64,000 nt of DNA from an uncultured Pseudomonadota bacterium (GTDB taxonomy: Bacteria > Myxococcota_A > Bradymonadia > Bradymonadales > Bradymonadaceae): positions 310,001 through 374,000 of the forward strand of contig CAJXPB010000001.1 in NCBI GenBank assembly GCA_913057905.1. The letters are read 5' to 3'. This document shows positions 1 through 7,935 of this stretch, one piece after another. The translations under genes were made by a program, and so were the position numbers. The notes below the pieces were generated by a model. That model saw only the letters and a program-made list of their open reading frames with translations, made no database searches and had not been told where the DNA came from. Numbering within the stretch: position 1 is the first letter of the stretch; the number at the start of each line of letters is the position of its first letter.

Positions 1-79
1 TAGATGCAGCCTGAAGCGGAAACTGTCAGCGAGGGCCACCCACTGGCTTGTTCCTACATGACGCACTCGAAATGTGAAG

Positions 80-703
80 TTAGCAGTTCTTGCTGAAGCA
101 CTCGCGATCGTGTGCTTCGGCCAGCGACTCGACGATGCCCTCGCCCATCGGCGAGACGCGGTCCGCCAACGAACTCTCGACGGTTCCTCGGATCGGAACT
201 TCATCCCAGGCGAACTTTCCGGACTTTCCGCACCCGCTCCACAGCGAGTAGCCGTACCTGTCCGGATCCTGACTCTGCCAGACATCGACGTACAGGTGGC
301 GGTCCCCGCAGGCGAGGTGTTTCGACGGGTCGCTGAGCTTCGGGTCGTAGAAGACCTCCGGCGTCACTTCGAGATCCCGTCGCTTCTGCAGCTCATACGC
401 CACGGATTGAGCGATCGCCTCCAGAATGGGGGCGGTCTCGGAGTGGTTTTTGCGGTCGAGCCCCACGTCTTTAAACGAAATCAGATGGAAGTGCTCGCCG
501 CTGTGCAGGCGCACGCCAAAGGGCGAATACTGGTAGTCCGGCCCCGCGTCGGCCCCCTGGGCTCCGGCCGTCGCCTCAGCCTGGGTCTCGCTGTTCGTGG
601 CAGCCTCATCGCCTTTCGACTGAGCGGACTGCTTGGGCTCGCAGCCGGCCACGGAAAATATGAGCGCAAACGCCCCGAGAAGTGTCGTGTACTTCATATA
701 CAT
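80..703 (-). CDS. Predicted lipoprotein of unknown function
   Basis: The protein starts with a lipoprotein signal: a short Lys-containing start, a hydrophobic stretch and a lipobox ending SVAGC, with the acylated Cys at residue 21. The mature part opens with a Gln/Ala/Glu-rich linker to about residue 55, followed by a globular region of about 150 residues with four cysteines that could form two disulfides in the envelope. I recognise no family. The ATG at 703 was chosen because GGAG lies six bases upstream; the ATG at 697 is an alternative. The amidinotransferase-family gene upstream on the same strand ends 41 bases before this start, so the two may be cotranscribed. Confidence 0.75.
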   Translation of the reverse strand: MYMKYTTLLGAFALIFSVAGCEPKQSAQSKGDEAATNSETQAEATAGAQGADAGPDYQYSPFGVRLHSGEHFHLISFKDVGLDRKNHSETAPILEAIAQSVAYELQKRRDLEVTPEVFYDPKLSDPSKHLACGDRHLYVDVWQSQDPDRYGYSLWSGCGKSGKFAWDEVPIRGTVESSLADRVSPMGEGIVESLAEAHDRECFSKNC

Positions 704-744
704 CGAATGCTCCGGTCGGTCTTCTTCACTGCGACGTAAACGAT

Positions 745-1713
745 TCAATGTGGGAAACCATTCCGTGCGCGGATCGATTCGACATGCCGTCGCTGGCGGA
801 ATGTACGCACGCCCTCCTCAAGGCCCTCGTTTTTACGGGAGACCTCGCCCAAATTGAAGACCATGCACTTCGGCCCTCCCCCGCCTTTGCCGAAGAACTC
901 GGAGATATCGACTGGTACGACCTCGACCCCTCGCTGCTCGATTTTGGCCCGGAGTTCGTCGCGTATAGCCGCCGGAGCGAACAGGTATCGCTCTTCGTCG
1001 ACCTCGACGTAAAACGAGTTGCCGATGAAATCAGCGGCATCCTCGGCCTCGAGAGCCACGATGCGGTCGCCGAGCTCGTCGTGGAGCATGCGACTCGCCT
1101 CATCGGTCAACCCGCCGTCGTAGGCCAGAAGCGGACCGCCGAGATCGCACAGCAACGTATCCCCGTGGTAGTAGCGGGGATCGCTGAGTTCGAGCCGAAT
1201 CATCTGGTCGCCGACCACGTCGTCTTGAAGCCAGTCGGCGACCTCGGGATCCGTCCGAAATCCCCAGGTAAAGAGCCATCGCAGCGTGTCTCCCCTGCCC
1301 ACGGGAAAGGCATCGGCCTCGCCCTCGAAGTCCCACCGTTCGTCGTAGTCGGCCACCGGGACGCCAAAACGGCGAAAGAACTCGGCAAATCGGGCGCTCT
1401 CCCCGCGTCGGTGCTCTACGGCAAAGTGGCTGGGGTAGAAGGTCTTCTGGTCGATGGGCCTGTCGTCGAGTCGACCGTTCAAGAATCCGGCGTTTGCGGC
1501 GAATACCATTCCGGTCAAGTCCGGTCCCGACTCGGCGACGTAGACATCGATCCCCCGCTCGAGCAGCGCATCGACGTAGGCGTGCCACTGCTGCCAGGCG
1601 ACCGTCGAATCGACCTCCTTGAGCTGGTCGTCCTCGGTCCGAGTATGGGGGTTGGCTCCTCCCCGGATCTGAAAGTAGCGGGGGTCGGCCATCAACACTG
1701 CGGGGCGGCGCAT
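745..1713 (-). CDS. Arginine deiminase / amidinotransferase family protein
   Basis: This is a member of the guanidino-group-modifying fold (arginine deiminase, dimethylargininase, amidinotransferase). Visible signs are a FAANAGF motif (about residues 71-77) and a glycine-rich C-terminal motif GGGGPKC in which Cys283 sits where the catalytic nucleophile of the family lies. At 322 residues it is closer to the dimethylargininase/deiminase-like group than to full arginine deiminase (about 400). The substrate cannot be read from sequence; no arginine catabolic genes adjoin it. I start at the ATG at 1713, which has GGAG seven bases upstream, rather than at an in-frame start at 1752 that would add 13 atypical residues. 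Confidence 0.8.
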   Translation of the reverse strand: MRRPAVLMADPRYFQIRGGANPHTRTEDDQLKEVDSTVAWQQWHAYVDALLERGIDVYVAESGPDLTGMVFAANAGFLNGRLDDRPIDQKTFYPSHFAVEHRRGESARFAEFFRRFGVPVADYDERWDFEGEADAFPVGRGDTLRWLFTWGFRTDPEVADWLQDDVVGDQMIRLELSDPRYYHGDTLLCDLGGPLLAYDGGLTDEASRMLHDELGDRIVALEAEDAADFIGNSFYVEVDEERYLFAPAAIRDELRAKIEQRGVEVVPVDISEFFGKGGGGPKCMVFNLGEVSRKNEGLEEGVRTFRQRRHVESIRARNGFPH

Positions 1714-1775
1714 GGTTTCTCCGTCGGACGATGCAACGATCCGTTCGACCATTTCTTACGTGGGCGCTTCTGCAG

Positions 1776-1803
1776 TTGCAACCGGACGTCTTCCCCGTAT
1801 GAT
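1776..1803 (+). promoter_or_regulatory. Predicted sigma70-type promoter
   Basis: TTGCAA (1776-1781) and TATGAT (1798-1803) are separated by 16 bases, giving 4/6 and 5/6 matches to the consensus. The predicted start of transcription is near 1810, about 40 bases before the small gene at 1850. No experimental evidence. Confidence 0.45.
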
Positions 1804-1849
1804 CACGGTGCAATTTCCTGATTCTGCAACGCCGAGCGCGAGGCGCACC

Positions 1850-2158
1850 ATGCCGATGACATTCGAGGAACTCAAAGAAGCGGGCTTCACGACCGATTCC
1901 TGGCCCGACGACCTGCCGACCCCGGGCGAAGAACACCTCTCCGTCGAAGAACTCGAGGGAACCGAGCGACGATTTCGCTTCGAGGTCACCGTCGACGGGA
2001 CGCGCTACGGCCACGAGGTCGAGCTCGACACGGCCACGGTCCCGAACCCGGCCGAGGGCGTCTCCTTTATGCTCAATCAATTCGCGTTTCTGTGGCGATC
2101 GAACCGCGACGACGTCGCCGTCCAAAATGACGGTTCGGTCCGACGCATCGACTTTTGA
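1850..2158 (+). CDS. Small acidic conserved-looking protein, function unknown
   Basis: This 102-residue acidic protein has no signal peptide or membrane segment. It begins MPMTFEELKEAG and contains alternating beta-like stretches (residues about 42-65) resembling a small beta-sheet domain; I do not recognise the family. The ATG at 1850 follows a GCGAGG sequence and the first residues read like a natural N-terminus. An upstream extension to 1712 would overlap the divergent amidinotransferase gene and is less likely. The phosphatase gene starts 11 bases after its stop, so the two probably form an operon behind the promoter at 1776-1803. Confidence 0.6.
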   Translation: MPMTFEELKEAGFTTDSWPDDLPTPGEEHLSVEELEGTERRFRFEVTVDGTRYGHEVELDTATVPNPAEGVSFMLNQFAFLWRSNRDDVAVQNDGSVRRIDF

Positions 2159-2169
2159 AGGAAGACCTT

Positions 2170-2667
2170 ATGTCCGACCAACCTCGACTCGACATCATGT
2201 TCTTCTGTCTGGGGAACATCTGCCGTTCTCCGCTGGCCGAGGCCCTCTTTCGGGAGCGCGTCCAGTCGCGGGGCATCGGCGATCGATTCCACATCGAATC
2301 GTCGGGCACCAGCAACTACCACGTGGGTGAAGCCCCGGACCCGGGCAGCCAGAAAGTGGCCCGAAAACGCCTCAAGCGAGACATCTCGCACCAACGGGCC
2401 CAGCAACTTACCGACCAGCACGTCCAGGACTTCGATTACCTGTTTGCGATGGACCGTTCGAACCGTCGGCGCGCCCTTCGACTGGAGGGGGCCGACGAGT
2501 CCCGCATCCGGCTGATTCGGGAGTTCGATGATTCCGACACCGGAGAAGACGTTCCGGACCCGTACGGCGGCGGCGATTCTCAGTTCGACCTGGTCTTCGA
2601 CATCCTCGAGCGCAGCTCCGAACGGCTGCTGGACCATCTGCTCGAGCGCCACCCCGAGCTGCAGTAA
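2170..2667 (+). CDS. Low molecular weight protein-tyrosine phosphatase
   Basis: The N-terminal P-loop CLGNICRS (Cys13 to Arg19) is the C-X5-R catalytic signature of low-molecular-weight protein tyrosine phosphatases. A later DPYGG segment supplies the conserved general-acid Asp and Pro. The length of 165 residues is typical. The family hydrolyses phosphotyrosine through a cysteinyl-phosphate intermediate; in other bacteria it is paired with tyrosine kinases or used in stress signalling. No tyrosine kinase is encoded here, so the partner is unknown. I chose the ATG at 2170, preceded by a GAAGGAAG ribosome-binding sequence, over an upstream start that overlaps the previous stop. Confidence 0.93.
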   Translation: MSDQPRLDIMFFCLGNICRSPLAEALFRERVQSRGIGDRFHIESSGTSNYHVGEAPDPGSQKVARKRLKRDISHQRAQQLTDQHVQDFDYLFAMDRSNRRRALRLEGADESRIRLIREFDDSDTGEDVPDPYGGGDSQFDLVFDILERSSERLLDHLLERHPELQ

Positions 2668-2702
2668 CCCCGACGAGTCCGCGTCGAACCGCTGGCTCCG
2701 GC

Positions 2703-5270
2703 TCAGATCTCCAGTTCAGGATGCTGTTCGGAGATTCGCTGCAGGCCTTCGAGCGCGCCCGGGTGCTCCGGTTCGTCATCCAGAACACTTCTGTAGTGCT
2801 CCAGACCGGCGGCCGGGTCCTCCAGAATCGACTCCTTCAGGTAGCCTAGGCGAAATCGCAGATCGGTCGCCTCGCCGGACTCGGCCAGCTTCAGTCGCCG
2901 TTCTAGAATCGGCTCGAGTTTCTGCCAGGCACCCTGCTCCTGATACAGGCGGTCGAGCCGCTCCAGCATCTCTTCGTCGGGAGGCCCCTCGGTCCGGTCG
3001 GAGAGTTCGAAGAGCGCCTCCATGTATACGGGCTCCTCGGGTTCAAGCTCGCGAAGCCGGCGATAGGTCTCGACCGCCAACACCGGCCTGTCGAGCACGT
3101 CGTCGTAGAGACCCGCCAGACGACGCAGGACCCGGATTTTTCGCTCACCCTCGACCAATCCCAGCCGCTCTTCGAGTACGTCGGCGAGTTCGGCCCACCG
3201 CTCGTCGGTGCGCAGGGCGGACTCCAACGACTCGAGCGCGGATTCGCTCGAGTGAGCATCGAGGCTGGCCCGATACGCCGTGACGGCGCTCTTGCTGTCG
3301 GAGAGTTCGCCGCGGTAGACATCGCCGACCAACTCCAGCAACTCCGCTCGGACCCTATCGTTTCGCGCTCGAGTCAGGGCGTCGAGCAGCGCGGCCGGCA
3401 CCTGATTCCATGCCTTGAGTTCATCGGCGAGCTCGGCGAGTTGTTCCCGTAATTGTTCGTCGTGCGGGATCAACCCGACCGCTGCGGCGAGCCGTCTGAC
3501 CGCGACGGCCCGCTCGACGTCATCGCCGCTGTAGCGGTCGATCAGCTCGGCCTCGCCGGCCAAGATGTCGGCCCGGCGGTGCACATCTTCGACCAACTGG
3601 CGCTTCTCCCGTTCCAGCGAGACCAGCCGGCGCCAGTCGGCCTGGGGGTCGTAGTGGTCATTCAGATGTTTGATGACGCGCAACCGTTCGGCTCGCCAAT
3701 CCCCACTGCGTCCCGCCAGATCGCGGCGAAGTCCCTCCAGGCCACGAAGGGCCCCGCGGTGCTCCGGAACAACCTCGAGGATTTCTCCGTAGGTCTCGAT
3801 GGCGCCACTGGTGTCATCGAGCTGCGCCTCCATCAGTTCGGCGAGCTTGGACTTCCGGTCGGCCTCGTGTTTCGTATCTTCGGTTTCGTCGATTCGACGT
3901 CGATACAGTTGCTCCAGGTCGTCCCAGCGTTCGAGCCTGGTCAACAGACGTTCCACCGCCGAGAGGGCCTCGGCGTCCCGGGGTCGTCGGTCCAGCAGAG
4001 AACTCCACAGCTCCAGTGCCTCGGCAGGGCGTCCGCAGACCTGCTCTTCGAGCCTTGCGGTCTGCGCCAACAAATCGAATGCGTCAGCCTCGTCGTCCTG
4101 TCGTTCGGCGCGCCGCCGCCAGAAGTCCGACAGAGATTCCGGATCACCCAGGCGCATGAGAACGCGTTCGAGCCCCTTCGCCGCCACCGGGTCGTCGGGC
4201 CGTGCGGCCAACGCGTCGGAGTACGCCTCTCGGGCCCGCGCTGGATCCTCGAGCCGCTTCTCGAAGATGTCTCCGAGCTCGGTCCAAAGCGCTGAACGAA
4301 CATCGGGCTCGTCGGTCGACTCGGCATCGAGTACGCGGTTGTACGCATCGACGACCGGCTCCCACGTTCCGAGCTCACGGGCCAGTCTCTCGACTTCGCC
4401 GCGGGCCCGGGTATTGGTCGGGTTCCGTTTCATCCATCGTAGCGCCAGCTCGAAGGCGAGCTCTTGGTCCCCGATGGTGTCATCGATGATGTCGAAGGCC
4501 CGCTCCAACGACTCCGAGGCCTCGGAGGGATGTTCCACGAGACTGGCCCGCCGTACGAGCAGCGCGGCCAGATCCCGCCATCGCTCGTCGGAGACGTAGG
4601 CATCTTCGAGCAGGGTCTCCAGACGGGGACGCGGCTCCGACTCCTCGCCGTACATCGCCTCGAGCGCGCTGATCGTCTCGCGATGCCCCGGCCGGTCGTC
4701 CAACACGTGCCGGTAGTAATCGACGGCCCGGTTTGGCCGGTAGATGTGGCGGCGATAGAGCTCGGCTAGCCGAAACGCCAGCGACGTCCGTTCTTGCGTC
4801 GAGGTTTCGGACTGAAAACGCGTCTCCAAGACCTCGGCCAGGTCGTCCCAGCGAGCCTGGTCGCGATACAGCTCCGACAGCGAGTCGATCGGATCCGGGT
4901 CGTCGCCCGCTGCGCCGTCGGGGCCGAACTCCAACATTCGCTCCAGGGCGTCGGCGGCGGCGTACCCGTCTCCGATCCGGTCTCGCTGGACCTCGGCAAT
5001 CGCCCGAAGCCGCGAGAGCGCCTCCCTGGGATCTTCGTCCTCGATCGCCTCGACGCGACGCTCCAGAAGTTCGACCAGGTCGACCCATCGCTGCTGGGAG
5101 CGCATCAAGGTGACCAAACGGTCGACCGCCTCGCGCGAACGGCCGTCGAGTTCCAGCGCCTCGCGGAACGCTTCTTCAGCTCCGACGGGGTCGTCGAGTT
5201 CTTCGATGCAGCGGCGCCCCTCCTCCAGAAGTTCGGCGACCTTTGGATTCTCCGACATCTGCTCGTTCAT
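2703..5270 (-). CDS. Large TPR-repeat protein
   Basis: This protein of about 855 residues is built almost entirely of amphipathic helical repeats of TPR type. The repeated pattern is W..L...L..R, followed by an A...Y...L..D/E.P helix, occurring about every 34-38 residues along the whole length. There is no signal peptide and no catalytic domain, so it is probably a cytoplasmic scaffold. Similar long TPR proteins are common in delta-proteobacteria but their roles are mostly unknown. The start is uncertain: ATGs at 5270 and 5258 are both possible and neither has a clear ribosome-binding site. It follows hemW by 31 bases on the same strand, so it is probably cotranscribed. Confidence 0.8.
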   Translation of the reverse strand: MNEQMSENPKVAELLEEGRRCIEELDDPVGAEEAFREALELDGRSREAVDRLVTLMRSQQRWVDLVELLERRVEAIEDEDPREALSRLRAIAEVQRDRIGDGYAAADALERMLEFGPDGAAGDDPDPIDSLSELYRDQARWDDLAEVLETRFQSETSTQERTSLAFRLAELYRRHIYRPNRAVDYYRHVLDDRPGHRETISALEAMYGEESEPRPRLETLLEDAYVSDERWRDLAALLVRRASLVEHPSEASESLERAFDIIDDTIGDQELAFELALRWMKRNPTNTRARGEVERLARELGTWEPVVDAYNRVLDAESTDEPDVRSALWTELGDIFEKRLEDPARAREAYSDALAARPDDPVAAKGLERVLMRLGDPESLSDFWRRRAERQDDEADAFDLLAQTARLEEQVCGRPAEALELWSSLLDRRPRDAEALSAVERLLTRLERWDDLEQLYRRRIDETEDTKHEADRKSKLAELMEAQLDDTSGAIETYGEILEVVPEHRGALRGLEGLRRDLAGRSGDWRAERLRVIKHLNDHYDPQADWRRLVSLEREKRQLVEDVHRRADILAGEAELIDRYSGDDVERAVAVRRLAAAVGLIPHDEQLREQLAELADELKAWNQVPAALLDALTRARNDRVRAELLELVGDVYRGELSDSKSAVTAYRASLDAHSSESALESLESALRTDERWAELADVLEERLGLVEGERKIRVLRRLAGLYDDVLDRPVLAVETYRRLRELEPEEPVYMEALFELSDRTEGPPDEEMLERLDRLYQEQGAWQKLEPILERRLKLAESGEATDLRFRLGYLKESILEDPAAGLEHYRSVLDDEPEHPGALEGLQRISEQHPELEI

Positions 5271-5301
5271 GCGTATGCACACCGAATGGCATCGTGATCG
5301 A

Positions 5302-6489
5302 TCACGAGGGTATCAGAGCCGCGACTTGGGTGGCAACGCGGTCGGACGAGGCGAGTCCCGCGGGAGTGGGAACCAGACGAGCGCGCCCGTCCTCGCCGGT
5401 GCGTTCCACGAGGTCGGGCGCCCGTTCGAGAAGCTCATCGGTGATCTTCTCGATTCGATCCGAGCCGAAGGCAGAATCGAATTGCTCGTGCAGCCCGGCG
5501 ACCGACAGGCCGTCGGTCAGCTCCAACCCCTGACAGATCCGCACGAACAGGAACTCCCGCGGCGACAGCTCCGAGGTGTCGGGCCGACCGGTCGGATCGT
5601 CGAGATACGCTCCGGGGTCGGCGACGCGGGATTGCTGGAAGATGCCGTGTTCGGAGAGGGCGAGCCCGTGAGCCCCCGGGCCGAGCCCGAGACATTCGTG
5701 TCCACGGCGCCGTCCCTCCATGTACCTCCGACGGACTCCCGGGAGAGCGTACACACCGACCTCCCGCTTCTCGAGGCCGTGTTCCGAGGCGAACGCATCG
5801 AGCGAGTCGAGCATGCTGCGGCGTACCCCCGTCGAGGGGCGAGCTCCGACATCTTCGATCACTGAATGGAAGGCCTCGGGCGGCTCGAACTGATCCCAAC
5901 TCAGTTCCCAGCCGGAGATCAGATCGACCGAATCGACCAGCGAGCCGAGTGCGTCGAGTTCGGACTCCCAGTCGGCCAGCGACTGTCCCGGGATCCCGAA
6001 CAACAGATCCACACCCACAGAGGCGCCGGCCTCGACCACGCGCTCGATCGATGCCCTCGACGCATCGGCGTCGTGCCTTCGACCGATCCGTGTCAGCACC
6101 TCGTCGTCGAAACTCTGCACGCCAAGAATTACCCTGTCGACCGATTGCGGCACACGGCCCGCCCAGGCGGCATCGTCCAACACGTCCTCGGGATTCGCTT
6201 CTACGGTGACCTCTGAAAACTCTCCGAATGCGGCTTCGATGTCGTCGACAAGTCGATCCAGGGCCTCCGCCGACGCGACCGAGGGCGTGCCTCCACCCAC
6301 ATACAGGCTGTCTGGCCGCCGGCCGTCCCAGTGCCTCTGACGCGCATTCATTTCGGCGCGAAGCCCGTCCACGAACCGTTGCTGGGTGTCTGGCTCGCCG
6401 ACGGTCACCGAGAAGTCACAGTACGGACACCGCGTGCGACAGATCGGGAGGTGCGCGTACACATGGAGTGGTGAGCCAGCACGTCTCAT
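5302..6489 (-). CDS. hemW: HemW-type radical SAM protein
   Basis: The 395-residue protein carries CRTRCPYC (Cys17, Cys21, Cys24), the CxxxCxxC signature of radical SAM enzymes, followed by the aromatic residue usual in the HemN/HemW family. The short N-terminus before the cysteines and the total length favour HemW, a heme-binding protein thought to deliver heme, over HemN, the oxygen-independent coproporphyrinogen III dehydrogenase. The ATG at 6489 overlaps the stop of the upstream membrane-protein gene (ATGA), showing translational coupling. A longer reading frame upstream is Arg-rich and not protein-like. The function is a family assignment; HemN activity cannot be fully excluded. Confidence 0.85.
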   Translation of the reverse strand: MRRAGSPLHVYAHLPICRTRCPYCDFSVTVGEPDTQQRFVDGLRAEMNARQRHWDGRRPDSLYVGGGTPSVASAEALDRLVDDIEAAFGEFSEVTVEANPEDVLDDAAWAGRVPQSVDRVILGVQSFDDEVLTRIGRRHDADASRASIERVVEAGASVGVDLLFGIPGQSLADWESELDALGSLVDSVDLISGWELSWDQFEPPEAFHSVIEDVGARPSTGVRRSMLDSLDAFASEHGLEKREVGVYALPGVRRRYMEGRRRGHECLGLGPGAHGLALSEHGIFQQSRVADPGAYLDDPTGRPDTSELSPREFLFVRICQGLELTDGLSVAGLHEQFDSAFGSDRIEKITDELLERAPDLVERTGEDGRARLVPTPAGLASSDRVATQVAALIPS

Positions 6490-6986
6490 GGGTCGCTGAC
6501 GCCCCGTTCGACGCGCACCTTTCCGCCTTCGGTTCGAACGGCGATGTCGTCGATCTCGACGCCGGACGGCGCCGTGGAGTCGGGTCGATCCGTCGAGGCG
6601 AGCCGCTCCCACCCGGTGTACCCGAGCGGGCGCGGCACGTAGAAGTAGTACTTGAACTGCTCGGGATTCAGCTCCGTGCTGTTCGCCGAGTTCAACGCCT
6701 CGAAATGGTGTAGATACCGTCCATTGATCCCCACGGTGACGTTCTTCCAGTCCATCTCGCCCACATTCTTGAGGACGAACTTCTGCTCATCGATCTCGGC
6801 GATACTGTAGGTTTCGAACTCCCCGACCAGTCCGCCGCGAGCGCCGATTCCCGAAATGCCCCAGGCCACACTCACGCCAACGACGACCATGTACACCCCG
6901 ATGAGGATGAACTTTTCGGTCCGGTATCGCGTGCCCGCCTTGAACAGCGATTCGACGACCCCATTGATTTCATCGAGCATAGACAT
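6486..6986 (-). CDS. Single-pass membrane protein, unknown
   Basis: A 166-residue protein with one hydrophobic segment at about residues 28-50 and a C-terminal region of about 115 residues rich in beta-like pattern. The basic residues before the segment suggest the C-terminal domain lies outside the cytoplasm. No family is recognised. The ATG at 6986 has GAGGT six bases upstream; an extension to 7148 would be Cys/Arg-rich and would run into the divergent promoter region. Its stop overlaps the hemW start by four bases, so it is the first gene of a hemW/TPR operon, but no functional link is evident. Confidence 0.65.
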   Translation of the reverse strand: MSMLDEINGVVESLFKAGTRYRTEKFILIGVYMVVVGVSVAWGISGIGARGGLVGEFETYSIAEIDEQKFVLKNVGEMDWKNVTVGINGRYLHHFEALNSANSTELNPEQFKYYFYVPRPLGYTGWERLASTDRPDSTAPSGVEIDDIAVRTEGGKVRVERGVSDP

Positions 6987-7124
6987 GGCCACCTCGGATA
7001 GACCGGCAGACAGCTCCACCGGGATCATGATAGGAATCGAGGCTGCGGCGCAAGCCCGAATTCGGAGCCGACACCGGGGTGGGAAGTGTGACGGTCTGAC
7101 TGACCAGTCACCCCCTCGCGATCC

Positions 7125-7153
7125 TTGACAGTGTTTCGAGCACAGCATTAAGG
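7125..7153 (+). promoter_or_regulatory. Predicted promoter of the elb operon
   Basis: A perfect TTGACA (7125-7130) is followed after exactly 17 bases by TTAAGG (7148-7153). The same two hexamers with the same spacing occur on the opposite strand at 40983-41011, which supports both. Predicted transcription starts near 7160, giving a leader of about 55 bases before elbB. The rest of 6987-7213 holds no gene that I can see. Confidence 0.55.
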
Positions 7154-7213
7154 ACCGCGGTCGTTCCAGAAACTGGGGATTCTCCCCGATCAGTCACCTG
7201 CGCAGAAGGGCCC

Positions 7214-7909
7214 ATGACTGAAGAAGCCAACACAGACTCCAAGTCGGCACGCGCCGCCTCTTTCTACGATGTCGACGGGACCCTCATCCGTACGAACGTC
7301 GTGCACGCCTACGCGTACTACGCGGTGAACAACCCGAGTCTGGTCGGCAAGCTTACGAGCATCGGCACGCTGCTGGCGGGGATCCCGTTTTACTGGCTGG
7401 CCGACAAGTTCGACCGCCGCGCTTTCAACGAGAGCTTCTACCGAAATTACAAGGGCTTCACCGAGGACCGGCTCGTCATTCTGGGTGAAGAGATTTTCGA
7501 ACACGTCATTCGCCCCAATCTGTTCGATGGGGCCCGCGACCTGATCAGCCGGACCGCCGACCAGGGCCGCGACCAGGTATTGGTCACCGGCGCCTTGGAC
7601 GTAATCACCGCCCCGTTGGCCGACTACTTGGGGGCCGACGGCTACCGGGCCAATCGCCTCGAGTACAAGGACGGCGTGGCCACGGGCAATCTGCGCAAGC
7701 CGATGATGGCCGGCGCCAACAAAGCCCTCTGGATCCGTCGCCTGGCCGAAGAGCGCGGCTACGACCTGGACCGAAGTTTCGCTTACGCCGACAGTGGCTC
7801 GGACATTCCGATGCTGTCGGTCGTGGGGAACCCCTGCGCCGTGAACCCCGACTTTCGCCTTCGCACGAAGGCGCAATCGTACGACTGGCCGATTCTCGAT
7901 TTCGACTGA
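7214..7909 (+). CDS. elbB: HAD-superfamily phosphatase (SerB-like), ElbB-like
   Basis: The 231-residue protein has HAD motif I DVDGT (Asp19, Asp21), a motif II threonine in VTGALD, and motif IV in ADSGSD (Asp193, Asp197), the arrangement of the phosphoserine-phosphatase-like IB group. The cap region includes a hydrophobic stretch near residues 45-62 that may touch lipid. It is the first gene of four collinear genes whose order (HAD phosphatase, LarA-like, giant reductase/ligase, SDR) matches what I recall of the ether-lipid cluster elbB-elbE of Myxococcus xanthus, so I infer a role as a lipid-intermediate phosphatase. The start has AGAAGGG just upstream. The symbol rests on gene order; the substrate is not known. 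Confidence 0.8.
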   Translation: MTEEANTDSKSARAASFYDVDGTLIRTNVVHAYAYYAVNNPSLVGKLTSIGTLLAGIPFYWLADKFDRRAFNESFYRNYKGFTEDRLVILGEEIFEHVIRPNLFDGARDLISRTADQGRDQVLVTGALDVITAPLADYLGADGYRANRLEYKDGVATGNLRKPMMAGANKALWIRRLAEERGYDLDRSFAYADSGSDIPMLSVVGNPCAVNPDFRLRTKAQSYDWPILDFD

Positions 7910-7935
7910 ACGTTTACCGAGCTGGAGACAGCCCC